Shown in pieces: positions 51,823 to 64,000 of a stretch of DNA of 64,000 bases. The notes under the pieces were generated by a model. It was not told where the DNA came from. It ran no database searches and was given only the letters and a program-made list of their open reading frames with translations. This DNA comes from Liolophura sinensis. Taxonomy: Eukaryota; Mollusca; Polyplacophora; Chitonida; Chitonidae. Within the stretch, counting starts at the first letter, position 1. Every line of letters begins with the position of its first letter. A program made the translations under genes and the position numbers. The stretch lies in the NCBI RefSeq assembly GCF_032854445.1, contig NC_088304.1, positions 27,723,732 to 27,787,731 on the forward strand, written 5' to 3'.

Positions 51823-52854
51823 AAGTAAACAGTAGAATGGCTGTATCACACAGTTGTAGAGCATTTTCGAAAAAATGAAGTTATTTAGGGGAAAATATAA
51901 GAAACAGTAGTATCATTAAGCCCAGGGTGGGTCTGTTTACGATCTTAAGCAACTGGATCTAACTTGACAAAATCGATCTACGCGTTACGTTTGTGGAGAA
52001 AAGTTTGGCAAAACCTTGCGATCATGAGCAGCTGTCACAAACTGGGCGCAAACACGAGTAGGTCGACGGAAAAGGGGACAACTATGTATAGGCCTCGAGT
52101 CGCAGAAAAGTAAGACATGTTCAACTTCAATCAACTACAGAGTTGATTATAAGCCCGCGAAGCAAGATTAAAACCAGAGGCCGGCCGGAAATTCCCAGTT
52201 GCTTTGTCGCCCAAAACCCAATCGACCGATGCACGGCTTTACGTGTTAAAAATGTTGTTTTTTTTTTCAATTGATATGCAGTATTGGTTTAAGAATTACT
52301 ACGTCAACATCAATCCAGTACCGAGGCAATACGGAAAACACTTGATTAATAATACTTAATTTTTATTAGTTAACTGTGTATCATATGGTCCAGGTATTGC
52401 GTTAAAACAGCTAAATTCCGGCCATGGCTCAGCAACACGCCATTCTACGGTCACAGATTGCTATAGTCTGCTGTCCTCATTTGTGACGTCATGCTCTCAT
52501 GCTGTCAACACATTCAACTCGGTCCTAATGAGTTTTACCTTGACCAATACAATTCGGCCAACACAGCCTTGTATAGCCTGCAGGCCTTGGCCTCGGGATT
52601 GCCACGCGATTTCAGACTGAAGTTAAAACTTCAGTCATTAAATTTTGCATGTTCCTTTACATTATTTTAGCTAAAATCTGTTGTACAAATTATCAGTCTT
52701 AACTTAAAATAATAGCTTATTTAAAATTTTGAATTTGTAACACAGGAAACAACAGCTTTAATGTGATTTGAAATTCTGACTTGAAATGCGGATTCGTCAA
52801 TGAACTGACGTCACCCTACCATGTGATATCAATTTCAACTTATCCCCAACAGTA

Positions 52855-53045
52855 ATTTTTATTTATTTATTTCATTGGTGTTTGACTCCGTGCTAAAGAA
52901 TAATTCGCATATATACGGCGGTAGACGGCATTGTGTGGTGTGAGGAAATCTGGGAAGAGGCAGGAAGGTGTTGGACATGAGTTAGATCCCATTGGTGGGA
53001 GGATCCGGACTCTGGTTAAGACGCTAACCACTCGGTCAACAGTAA
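52855..53045 (-). mobile_element. Old, diverged SINE copy
   Basis: Starts tttatttatttatttcattgg, with degraded core (ctaaagaataattcgcatat) and head end acgctaaccactcggtcaac. Confidence 0.65.
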
Positions 53046-55007
53046 TATCTCTCAGTCTGCTTTATTTCTGTTTCAAGGGTAAGGCAGTGCACTGGTATAT
53101 CATAAAAAATTTGATCTTTGATTGCAAACGCCAAAAATGTACAGACTACCCTGCGGTAAACGAAATGAAGCATTAAGTCGGCGATTTGGCCAGTTGCTCA
53201 AGCGGGGCGTTTCAAAGTGCACGCGATGTCTGCCTTAGCCGTCAATCATGGGCTGATTACAATCGAAAAACTGGTCATCCGAAAAGCGGTCTTTACATGT
53301 AGACATTGTGAAAAATTGTAGACATTGTAGACATATGTATTACATTATCCATTACTTACGTACCATGGAGGCCACCTACGTGGACCATTGTTTAGGGAAA
53401 ATGTCGCCTGCGTTTAATACTCGATAACCACTACTCAACTGCGGTAAGACTGATAAACTAGCATATGTTTAATCGACATCGATGTGTCTGGTAAAACAAA
53501 CAAAAAAATTGTTGTCTTAACCATGAAGGAAGTCGTTGCCCAAAAAGATCTTTTGCACAAATGTCATAAATGTTGAGATTCAAATCCTGTGTAAATTGCA
53601 ATCTGGGGCGCAACTTCCTTCCTCCCTAAATCAGCACTTCAAAAGGTCCAAAACTATGCGTCAAAGTGGGTGAAGAACATTTGCCCATTTTAAGTTTTAT
53701 TTTCAGGGGTATATGAATCCCTATGTTTTAAAGTTGTAGAACAAAAACTGTGGGAAAATATTATTATTGAACTGATTTGATGCATTAGTTATGGGCCAAG
53801 TCCTCAAACAACATATGAATGACGGCTGAAACTCTAAGCGAACATCAAACATGTTACAAAATTGACCTTTTGCCCTCCTGCGTTCTGACCAGGAGACAGC
53901 AAGATCTTTATTGGAACATAGTAAGACAAAATACGGCCCAGTATGTCCAGTTTACATCATTTCAAGTCAGATGGAATGCTTGTAGCACATTTGGACTGAA
54001 TGAAAAAAGAGTTGATACCGCGTGGTCACTTGTGAAGGCACGGCGCAACGTACACTTATAGTAGATATCCAGAGCGTTGTGTGAACACATCTAACGGAAC
54101 GGGCTCTTGATGAGACACGTGCAGGATATCAATTGCAACGCCTACAACGCATTCAGTTTTTCACATTGGTCGTTTCATAAACCTCATACTATGCACAATC
54201 TTCACAACAGGTGAAGTGCTTGCAAAGTTATTTACTTTACACGCAGTGCTATCGTCAAAGTGTTATACGACAACAAATGGTAGAGGTCATTAGTCTTTTA
54301 AGGCCTTACATTAATATGTGTCAACAGTATGTGCTCCATTTTGCCATGTAAAGAGCAGATTGGGTCTGCTAAATCTACTTGTGACTTCACACGATCGACA
54401 TGGCACTGCATGGAACATCGGAAATGTTCGATCCAAGTGCAAACGTACATGCCAGCAAAACAGCCGATATTCGTATTTTCCTGTCATATTCCTGGCATGA
54501 ATACGTGTGGTTACGTCCGTTTTCAGGGAGTTTGACATATATGACATTTTCACTGAAATAGCACTTGGAGCACAACAGAGCCTCTTTTTGCTACGGACCA
54601 ATTGGCACACAAATGTCCAGGGTACAGCTACAACAACTGCATTTTGTGATGTATTACTTGATAAAAAAATAAATGTGTTGATAACATCATCCCCTCAATC
54701 CATGTTTTATTCATGTAAACTGACAGCTATGACTTTTTTCTGAGTGCATTTTTATACTTGCTATTTAAGTTGACTTTTTACAAATATATTTTTTTTTACA
54801 AAGACCGCTTTGCTTCGCGTTAATCACAACTGCGTGCTATCGATCTGTAAGATTAAATACCAGTATTGGCCAATACACTTTCTAATATCTGGACCCAGGA
54901 GACTTTCCTTCAGGGGGCGTTTGCAAAGCTTCCAATACTTCTTTTCATACAGTTACCACAGCTACCATGTCAGCAAATCTTTTTGCTCGAGGGGCGTGCA
55001 TGACATA
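53046..55007. other. No recognised gene
   Basis: Short overlapping frames on both strands (up to 99 codons at 54311-54610) without family motifs. Confidence 0.5.
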
Positions 55008-55228
55008 GGGGGTTAGCACGCCAGCACGGCACAATGACCCAGGGGTCAGGTTCAGCTCATGCTCGCTTTCTCTCCGGCCGTAAGTGGGAAGGTCTGCAAC
55101 AAACTGCGGATGGTCGTGGGGTTCTCACGGACTTTGCAGGGTTTCCTCCCACCATAATACTGACCGCCGTCGTATAAGTGAAGTGTTCTCGAGTACGGCG
55201 TCAAACGCCAATAAAATCAAATAAATAT
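55008..55228 (+). mobile_element. SINE copy with alternative head
   Basis: Head ggggttagcacgccagcacgg, core with ccaccataatactgaccgcc, gtgaagtgttctcgagtacg, tail ending caaataaata. Pairs with the 42205 copy as an alternative-head subtype. Confidence 0.88.
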
Positions 55229-56781
55229 ATTCTTTGCTTGTCGGATAAGACTTCGCTTTGTTTCTTATTGGCATCAGTATGAGACTTACTCAGATCGCGA
55301 CACCAGCTTAGCTTAAGATTGAAGGCTACTGAATATCAACATTGACCGTAGAGTGTCTTAAGAAAACTGGAGTTTGAAGCGATTTTTTTTTATCCCAGAA
55401 GAACATAGCTGGGGCGTTTTTTTTTTTTTTTTTGGTACTTTTACATATTAAACTGCATATTGAGAAACAAGAAACCAAATTTCATCAAGTCAAAATGTTA
55501 AATTTGATGTTAAAAAGTTTATTTTTGGACCCCATGACTTGAAATTGGGACTTCCTAAGAGGAGTTAGGATGTTGATTTCAAGAGAGATGCATTGTTATT
55601 TGCCCTTTTCAGGCTATATGGTCTAAACAACAAATTAAAGTTTTAAATTTTGTCATAAGTCATAAATAGCTTTGTGGAACCCGCTCAAGGCATGCTGAAA
55701 CGAAGGCAACGCTCTTTTATCATGCTGAGTTCTAACATTTTGCATGTATGTATAGGCGTACTAAGATTGGTTAAGCGCAGTCTGTATGGGACTTGAACTC
55801 ATGCATGCATGAGCTGAAATCTTAAGAAAGATGTGCCACATTTGAACGTCATTTTTGGCTGTAAACTGTCTAACATATTAAAATTTTAAATTCTGAATTA
55901 AGTCAAACATCGCTTTTTGGAATCGAGTTATGATGTCATTCAGCTCTGACAAGAGGTCAGGGCTCTTAATGAGGGCCAGTCGCGGCCTTGAACTCCGGAG
56001 ATACAGACAAAACAGGTTACAACGACAACGTCTACGTGAACATGTACTACGCATTTCTTGAGGGAAAGCACACAAAAGATGATCGTACATTAGTACGGTC
56101 ACCGACCGCGATTTGCCTCCCAGGCCTGCCTATGTCAAAGACTTGCTAAGGTCATGCCGTGGGCACTAGTTAAGTAAATTCGTGGTGACTCATAAACATA
56201 CCTGTATTTGTCTTGTGGGATGTCGGCGAATACTTGTGAAATACAGAGACTGCGTAATAATGAAAAGCCGCGGTGCAGTTTTAAATTAAAACGATGTATT
56301 TTTCATACAAATAACATAATATAACACAGTCAGGCAATACAGCATAAACTAGTAAAACTGCCCTATTCATGGATAAACATGTGAAATGTTATCAACAAAT
56401 TATGCACAATATCTGATACTGTAAGAACAAGTCAGTGAAAATTTGAGACAGAATCATGTATTTCAGTAAAAAGCAGGATGTTCAAAATTTTAGAAAAGTA
56501 TTATACCTTATTTTTCTGACGAGATTTAGCCTAATACCTATAAAGATGGAAACAAAAATGACAATGTTGAGAAAACAGCTGATGTGAAATGAGGTAGCCA
56601 TTATAGAATTTTATCCAATCAAACACGCTGCTTTCAGCTGGTGTGGCCTGGTCAGTAATGTATCCGCTTTACCCATTCACTGCGTCAAGGCTGATAGCTC
56701 TGAAATGGTACACAAGACACCATTTCTTACTTTAGATCCCCAGGTATGTTTCCGTTTCTCAGCAAAATGGAATAATAATTT
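55229..56781. other. No recognised gene
   Basis: AT-rich; includes T-runs at 55385-55435. Confidence 0.55.
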
Positions 56782-56817
56782 ACATATATAGTGCATATAT
56801 GTATGCACTATATGTGT
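56782..56817. repeat. Near-perfect 36-bp palindrome
   Basis: Reads acatatatagtgcatata and then its near reverse complement, with two to three mismatched pairs. Confidence 0.75.
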
Positions 56818-56934
56818 ATTAAATAGTTAAGTATATACATACACGACTACAATATTATTATAGAAGTCAAACTGTTCAATACTTCAATTAATGCTCTTTG
56901 GTGGACAACCATTTTGCTTAAACTAGTAGTTTCC

Positions 56935-57026
56935 AAAAGTAGAAACTGGTGATTCGTAAAAATGGAAACAGATGATTCCCTAAAATGGAAACAGGTTATT
57001 CCCCAAAACTGGAAACTGGTGATTTC
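56935..57026 (+). repeat. 24-bp tandem array, four units
   Basis: Units built on aaaatggaaacaggtgatt with variants at 56941, 56963, 56987 and 57011. Confidence 0.8.
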
Positions 57027-57027
57027 A

Positions 57028-57130
57028 TTTTTGGGAATTGCCCAAGCAATTATTGACCTGAAAATCTATATTGGTTGTCCGGTGGTATACGAGAGTGTGT
57101 TTCGATGCACAGATTCAGACAACGTTTCTA
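57028..57130 (+). repeat. Dispersed family B, copy 4
   Basis: Reads ttgggaattgcccaagcaa and ttattgacctgaaaatc. It follows a 24-bp tandem array. Confidence 0.55.
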
Positions 57131-57292
57131 GATTTTGACATTTACATATCTACCTGCCTCCCTTAAACGCCAACTGTTTTGAGAGAAAATGCCTTAGATG
57201 TATCTAAATCAACATAACACAGAACAGACGTGTCGACTGCATCCATGTAGCTGGTCTTGTAGTCTGTGAAAGGTATTTTCCAGTATAGCCCC

Positions 57293-57895
57293 AAGTGCTG
57301 AAGATGAAGAGCATTGTGCCCTGCTTTTGGCGGAACAATACCTGTTCTCATATGAATACGACTGTATGCAGAAACTATTAAGGGATAATCCTCTCCAGGC
57401 CAGATATTTCTCATTCACTAAACGGTATGTCGATGATCTGCTGGCTTTAAACAATCCATATATACCAAAGCCGGTGAAAGATATTTACCCACCTTCGCTG
57501 GATTTAAGGGAAACCACAGGCTCTCCTAATGGTACATCTTATCTGGACCAATTTTTGTAGAAAGACCAAAACGGTTTTCTCTCTCGCAGATTTTGCGACA
57601 AGGGGGATAGCTTTGACACGGTGAATTATCCTTACTTGTACAGCTATATACCGAAGGTTCTTTCATATGGCAATTACATATCTCTCCTTGTAGCATTTGT
57701 TAGATCCTGTGTGTTGTGTGATGAATTCAATCAACGTCTCAAGCAATTCCTGTAAAAACTAGTGTGTCAAAATTATTCCATCAAACGCCGTCACTCCGAA
57801 TTTCTTAAGTTTTACAACGCGTATAATTTCTGGTATGCAAATATGAACGGAACGTGCAGAATATCTGGCGCTTGGCTTCACGATTGTGTCTAATT
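57293..57895 (+). pseudogene. Reverse transcriptase fragment of a second, different retroelement lineage
   Basis: One continuous frame reads CALLLAEQYLFSYEYDCM, then KRYVDDLLALNNPYI (YVDD catalytic box near 57430), DIYPPSLDLRETTGSPNG and SYLDQFL. After a TAG at 57558 it goes on with GFLSRRFCDKGDSFDTVNYP, SYGNYISLLVAFVRSC and KRRHSEFLKFYNAYNF. The order and wording match a family of animal reverse-transcriptase-like proteins whose usual blocks are CAPLLADLFLFSYE, RYIDDVLSINN, YPPEL, SFLDL, YDKRDDF and YGVYISQLIRYAR. I recall this family from cnidarian and mollusc genomes but cannot name its clade. Stops at 57558 and about 57752 and the missing N-terminus make it a pseudogene. It is unrelated in sequence to the LINE at 49 kb. 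Confidence 0.75.
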
Positions 57896-57898
57896 CCG

Positions 57899-60800
57899 TT
57901 TAACCTCCGAAGCTGTATATTCATCTTGTTGACTTAAATCGCCACTTTGGAGATATGAACAGTTGCAATCAAAACTGAAAGTAGGGCCCTACTGGGAGAT
58001 ACTTGCCATGGCTGAACTTCTAGATGGCCATTTTGGTGCTGAAATTTTAATTGTCTTGAAAAGATGTTACGGAAGTTTTTTCTGATGTCATTGGTGTAAT
58101 CTGCTGAATAAGTAGAAATTTTTTGAAAATGAAGGCAAAATTATGGACTATAGTACATTGTCGACGAACCTTGCTATCGGCCTGCACGTGCATGCGTCCG
58201 TAAAAATATCCAATCACGGCCCATATACCTCGACTGTTCGATAGATTCATTAGCTTATTCAAGCTACTAGATGAACCATGTAGCCAGACGCCTAGCATTT
58301 TCTCTGAATAATGATAATGAGAAATGTCGTCTCAGTGTATGCTCTCAAAAAATAATCTTCTCTTCTATAAATTCTATTAATTCAACATAAAGATTCTATA
58401 AGACCAATAGAATAATATGTTGAATAAGAAAGAATATTGTGTTATAATAACGTATAATATTCTAGCGTCACCCAGAAAATAGACTTTTGATTACAGTCGA
58501 AACATTTCAATGCGAACTGAGAAATGGTAAGGATTATCATAAACCAATCCATGTAAAGCCAAGACTCGACTGCCTTTGGACTGATTCTGCCCATTTTCTT
58601 GGCAACATTTTCTTTGTGCAAGCTACACTTTTCTTACTGTCTTGTTACTGTCTTACATACAAATGGAACGCAACCACGAAAACAGTTTTTCCAAACGATT
58701 CATACCATTTATAAAAGTAGATTGACAGGTGCATTTTGTTGAATTCTTCACATCCATGCAATTTAATGCACGAATATAACTTCAGCGACGTTGCCTGCGA
58801 TAACTGGGATGTAAGCGGCTTCGTTTCATATAATAAAATTGCGACGAATGATTTGGAAAAAGCTTTGTAAAAGTAGGCCAACCGAAGCCGTGTACACACA
58901 ATTCGATTGGTTGTATCAACTCCTAGGAATCGATTTGTCAAATAAAATTTGAACACACGCTTTTTCACACCAGTTCTAGACTTTGACAAATGGCACCGTA
59001 TAAATGGGGCATATGAACACTACAACTTATTCTATTTCATTTAATTCGTGGAATCCATGCAAAACTACTCGACAAGTCGGGACATGTGAATCTAAACTGA
59101 GTCTACATACCTTTCACAGCTTCCCTTTATATTATCCAAAATGTCGTCAACAAAAACGCAGGGTAACAATCACAATTGGGTCGTCTCACAGGAAGATAAA
59201 AATGAATTCTCCCACTAGATTTTGCTTACCACTGGCCCCTTTTCTGGAGAAATATATTTTTGTCAGTCTGCGTCAGATGATTGACAAGAGGTTTGCACGA
59301 TGTAATGCAATTCTCATAATAAAAAATAACACCACTGGGAGTGCATGTTATTAAACTGGGCGGAGACAGAGGATACGTACTTTTATAAGTCCTTTTGGCT
59401 CGACGCTACAAGAAGATAACGCGTTCTTCATTCGTCCACCTTATGCACGGTCTGCTGACTGCATAGAGACGATTTAAAAAATGTCAATCCCCCATATCTA
59501 AAAGAGTTTTTTATTCTTAACTCTTGTATGTTTAATAATACTTTGTGCTTTTTTTCTGATGTGATTTTTTTTGTTTTACGCTTCACCCACCGTGACCTAC
59601 CTCACAACTCTCACTTGGCATTATACTCTCTCTGTCCCACCTAAACTATAGCAGTCCGTTAGTTGTCACTTGTAGTTTAACCTGACTTTGGTCTTTAATT
59701 AACGTAGGATCGCTTTGAGTTTAAGGCCAGCAGACTTTATACACTGGGGAAACGGTACAAGATGCAGTGGAGCCTACAAGGAATTCACAAATTCCTTGTC
59801 AAGGACAGCATTTGAGCCCACGCCTCGACAGTCAGGAAACCGGACAGAATGTCGGGTTTATTTTATATGTACTAACTACTGGGTCATTACCATGCAGTAT
59901 GCATAGGGCTATAAAAACATTTGAGTTGTTTAGGGAAATTTTAATAAACGTCATATGTTATGAATACAAAACCTAATATGTGAATGACATTCCATGGAAC
60001 GCCTTAATTTGCAATGAGTATAATTCCCTTCGTGAGTGAAAATATGTGAGAGGTGTCAAATTATGGCTAGCGCTCTTTTTCATAAATTTGCTAAACTTTA
60101 TGAAACTTAATCCAGAGTTTGACAATGGATATGCATGGTGTTTAATAAATATTTGACGTTGGGTGTATGAACGGTTACAGTTAAAGTGCATCAAATGAAC
60201 AAATAAACACAATCAAAGCGCAAATGGATGAGTTACATATTTCTAACTATTGGCAACTTTTAAACTATAGCATTGTACATGGTATGGATATTTATTACAT
60301 TAAACGGCGCATAGAATGTTTGTTGCTAATCTTTGAACCACTCCCTCCCAATTTCTAACTAGACCTCGATAGTTTGTTACGAAGGACGCCTAAACTGGCT
60401 GAAGGATGGACATGAAATCAAAACCCATATACGAGGAGCGAAACAATTATAGTCACAATTGCTAGTTAGTTTATTATCATCTAAACCTACGAAAGCACAG
60501 TGCCTTATTGAGTACCAAGACTGTGTGTGCACTATACAGGAAGACAGCACATACACCTGCACCACATTCAGCCTTTCCAGACACCATAAACTATAAAACC
60601 ACTAGCCCGATAAAGAAAAAAAAAAGAGAAGTAAAACATAAAAAAAATTCATCAGTTTGTGCCCGGAGGGTTTCCTGCCGACAATTGCTGGCCTTTGTAG
60701 TATGACCTGTGAAACACAAATGTAGCAAACAAGATGGGCTATTCGTGCCCCACGGCCATTCCTGGAAGAATAAAGCCACCCAAACATGTCAAGAGACATG

Positions 60801-60944
60801 GTTCAACTCAGATTTTCATTTCTGTCATAGGCGACGGCGACGGGAGGTGACAGCCTAGCAGTACATGTAAAAAAATAAAATCTTTCTGCACGGAATGTTC
60901 GAACTAGCTATTACTGATAGCGTGTATGAGCGCCAAATTAACAT
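57899..60944. other. No recognised gene
   Basis: Two facing frames (minus 58645-58989, 114 codons; plus 59004-59354, 116 codons) lack any motif I know. They may be remains of the mobile element that carried the reverse transcriptase at 57.3 kb. Confidence 0.4.
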
Positions 60945-61010
60945 TAAATCGAGAATTATCGACATCAATAAATCATTTAAATGAATTACTGATATCGATA
61001 AATACCATGA
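60945..61010. repeat. ATCGAT-rich repeat, left arm
   Basis: Contains attatcgacatcaataaatc, atttaaatgaattactgat and atcgataaat. It is the approximate reverse complement of 61186-61240. Confidence 0.65.
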
Positions 61011-61185
61011 TTAAATTGCCCCGCTATGAGAGACAACCCTGATTCTGCTGCCTGACTGTCTGGATGGCTGACCTTGCTGCGTCGGTAAATACAGATATTT
61101 TCTATCAGTCCCTCTTTAGTGGCAGCGTGCAAGGAACAGTCATTTCGAGTGAATACAAAAGGAAACATCATTTAAAGACACCGCT

Positions 61186-61450
61186 GACTCATTTATCGAT
61201 ATCGGTAATTCATTTAACGATGTTGGTAATTCATTTAACGATATTGACAAATGATTTATCGATATTAATCAATGATTTATCAAGAAATAAGTTATATCGA
61301 TAAATCGCTGCCATTCATCGATATCACTAATTCATTATTCGTACCGTTAAATTATTTATTAATTTGGAGAAATGTATTAGTGATATCGATGAATGAACCA
61401 TGTCGATAAATATTTATTGACATCGATAAATGAATTAGCCATATCGTTAA
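61186..61450. repeat. ATCGAT-rich degenerate tandem and inverted array
   Basis: Degenerate units of about 22-27 bp built on tcatttaacgatattggtaa and its reverse complement. The first part runs one way; 61365-61450 contains units in both directions. Confidence 0.7.
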
Positions 61451-61458
61451 TTCCCCCC

Positions 61459-63003
61459 ATAATGTTTGCCTCGAATTACTGCTAGCATACAGGCTTTGGT
61501 CGTCAAAATGTTTGTCTCCAGTTACTGCTAGCATGCAGACTTCAGTTGTCACAGGTTTGACTAGAGTTACTGCAAGCATGCAGATTTTAGTCTTCACAAT
61601 GTTTGCTTTGAGTTACAGCCAGCATGCAGACTTTAGTCCCCAAAATGTTTGCTGTGAGTTACTGCTAACACGCAGAATTTGGACGTCGCAATGTTTGCTT
61701 TGAGTTATTGCTAGCACGCAGACTTTAGTCGTCATAATGTTTGCTGTGAGTTACTGCTAGCACGCAGACTTTAGTCGTCACAATGTTTGCTGTGAGTCAT
61801 TGCTAGCACGCAGACTTAAGTCCCCCCAATGTTCGCTGTGAGTTACTGCTAGCACGCAGATTTTAGTCGTCACAATGTTTGCTGTGAGTTACTGCTAGCA
61901 TGCAGACTTTAGTCGTCACAATGATTGCATTGAGATATTGCTAGCATGCAGACTTTACTCGTCACAGTGTTTGCTGTGAATTATTGCTAGCACGCAGCAT
62001 TTGGACGTCACAATGTTTGCTTTGAGTTACTGATTGCACGCAGATTTTAGTCCTTACAATGATTGCTGTGCGTTACTGCCAGCATGCAGACGTTACTCCT
62101 CACAATGTTTGCTTTGAGTTATTGCTAGCACGCAAACTTTAGACCTCACAATTATTTCTGTGAGTTAATGCTAGCATGCAGACTTTAGTCGTCACAATGT
62201 TTGCTGTGAGTTACTGCTAGCATGCAGACTTTAGTCCTCACAATGTTTGCCGTGAGTTACTGCCAGCAAGCTGACTTTAGTCGTCACAATGTTTGCTGTG
62301 AGTTACTGCTAGCATGCAGACTTTAGTCCTCACAATGTTTGCTGTGAGTTACTGCTAGCATGCAGACTTTAGTCCTCGCAATGTTTGCTTTGAGTTACTG
62401 CCAGCAAGCTGACTTTAGTCGTCACAATGTTTGCTGTGAGTTACTGCTAGCATGCAGACTTTAGTCCTCACAATGTTTGCCGTGAGTTACTGCTAGCATG
62501 CAGACTTTAGTCCTCGCAATGTTTGCTTTGAGTTACTGCCAGCAAGCTGACCTTAGTCGTCACAATGTTTGCTGTGAGTTACTGCTAGCATGCAGACTTT
62601 AGTCCTCACAATGTTTGCCGTGAGTTACTGCTAGCATGCAGACTTTAGTCCTCGCAATGTTTGCTTTGAGTTACTGCCAGCAAGCTGACTTTAGTCGTCA
62701 CAATGTTTGCTGTGAGTTACTGCTAGCATGCAGACTTTAGTCCTCACAATGTTTGCCGTGAGTTACTGCCAGCAAGCTGACTTTAGTCGTCACAATGTTT
62801 GCATTGAGTTACTGCTAGCATGCAGACTTTTATCGTTACAATGTTTGCTTTGAGTTACTGCTAGCATGCAGACTTTTGTCGTTACAATGTTTGCTTTGAG
62901 TTACTGCTATGTACAGGCTTTAGCAGCCAGAATGATTGTTTCCAGTTCCTGTTAGCAGGCAGGCCTTAGTCGATACAATGTTTGTCTCCAGTTACTGTTA
63001 GCG
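61459..63003 (+). repeat. 46-bp satellite, about 33 units
   Basis: The unit is 46 bp and contains cacaatgtttgctgtgagtt, actgctagcatgcagac and tttagtc. Unit length holds with very few indels over 1.5 kb. The first and last two units are the most diverged (both edges share the variant atgtttgtctccagttactg), while the centre is nearly identical, as expected of recent internal amplification. No convincing coding frame. Confidence 0.95.
62281..62790 (+). repeat. 138-bp higher-order repeat inside the 46-bp satellite
   Basis: Three unit types alternate in order. A begins tcgtcacaatg and has tgctgtgag; B begins tcctcacaatg and has tgccgtgag (tgctgtgag in its first copy); C begins tcctcgcaatg, has tgctttgag and ends ccagcaagctga. 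The A-B-C order repeats about 3.7 times from 62281, and the last B is fused to a C-type end. Confidence 0.88.
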
Positions 63004-63105
63004 TCGTTTTAGAAATTGACCTTGTGATTAATGACCTGGAAAATCCTTACTGATTGACGAATACATAGCAATGTCTGCTTAGAAGCATAGAAGCAGTGTG
63101 GCTCA
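63004..63105 (+). repeat. Dispersed family B, copy 5, directly after the 46-bp satellite
   Basis: Reads agaaattgaccttgtgatta, atgacctggaaaatcc, ttactgattgacgaatac. It begins where the satellite ends. Confidence 0.6.
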
Positions 63106-64000
63106 GCCAGCATGGTTCTCAAATATACCGCTGAAAATCCACATGTAAGCTATACTAGACCAGTAGGAATACATATAACTTTGTGAAATTACAATGTAAA
63201 ACTACTTAATGCATATACAGGATCTAAATGGCTTCCGGTCAGCCTGATATCCAAGTTAAATTAAACATAGAAAATATATAGATATAAGAATGCAAAAAAA
63301 CGCATGGAAATATTTGAACGAGGCTAACGCCAGAAAAATCAAAAGATATCATATAGTAGACTCTGCACAGTTTTCATTTGGTGTGTTCACTAAAAGTCTA
63401 CTAGTAAATGCACATTTTGTATAGATGAATACAAATGTGCCTTCAATTACGGACATTTGCGAAGATGTTTGCGTGTGAAATAGAACAGTATATTTACACC
63501 ACTTAAACATGTAAAAAGATTTTGGTGCTTTTTCATTTTAAATTTAGAGTCTTACTTATCAAGATCATACCGTAACACTGTGACACGCTTCGCTCACGTT
63601 GGTCTCACCTCATTCGTCAAGAAAAACAGGAAATGGCACAAAACAAGAAATGCAGTACCACCTTGGAAAGTTTGAAGTATCCTTTTAGTGGCAGCCTTCA
63701 CGTATGGATGGTTTGTCGCCTGCTGATTTTGATCTACTACTGCAGTTTTGCCATGCCTTTTTACTTCCTCATGATATATTCGATACGGTCCATTGATGTT
63801 TATTCTATCACTGTTTAGTACATTTTAATTTTTTAAAATGCGACTTACCTTCTCCCACATGGGAAGCATTGCGTGGTTCCATTTTGGCATTCCCGCAGTA
63901 TTTAAGCAAATCTATGCGTCCAAAAAGCATTAGTAGGCCAGTCGTAAACGAAACAGACGTTCCAGGGAAATAATCTCGCGGCCAGAATGGGTTGAGGTGC
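63106..64000. other. No recognised feature
   Basis: Only short frames (61 codons at 63633-63818). Confidence 0.5.

Noticed and set aside
58645-59354. Two facing frames of 114 and 116 codons
   Set aside because: No family resemblance and no conserved spacing; kept only as unexplained sequence.
61459-63003. CRISPR-like regular array
   Set aside because: Units are contiguous with no unique spacers and the DNA is eukaryotic; this is a satellite.

Overview
The window is animal nuclear DNA. It has spliced GT-AG exons, a high density of tRNA-derived SINEs, degraded non-LTR and other reverse transcriptases, AT microsatellites and minisatellites, and no operons or bacterial-type gene packing. The SINE and repeat types resemble those I know from marine lophotrochozoans, most likely a mollusc. 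The species cannot be fixed from this sequence.

One gene can be assembled completely. It is a six-exon aquaglyceroporin-type aquaporin on the minus strand (stop at 35022-35024, start codon at 45986-45988). The exons sum to 888 nt, encode 295 residues, join in phase, and every intron is GT-AG. Its pore signatures are strongly altered: the two NPA boxes read NPG and NST, and the selectivity-filter arginine is replaced by lysine. Its five introns (0.7-3.1 kb) carry SINEs, AT runs, a TIR element, several tandem arrays and a 0.75-kb TCTG-rich array.

Layout. 1-9.2 kb: non-coding DNA with a 27-bp array and five SINEs, one with clear target-site duplications. 9.2-14.1 kb: a weak coding candidate, a V-SINE-like copy, an inverted-repeat MITE, a possible RNase H fragment and a 193-bp tandem duplication. 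14-35 kb: mostly unrecognised DNA with SINEs, microsatellites, a 96-bp duplication, and two dispersed families called here A and B. 35-46 kb: the aquaporin gene. 46-64 kb: a decayed LINE (48.4-50.3 kb), more SINEs, a decayed reverse transcriptase of a different lineage (57.3-57.9 kb), an ATCGAT-rich inverted-repeat cluster (61 kb) and a 1.5-kb satellite of 46-bp units with a 138-bp higher-order period (61.5-63.0 kb).

There is no multi-gene system here. The notable items are the unusual aquaporin pore and the repeat architecture, especially families A and B, the 46-bp satellite and the TIR elements.
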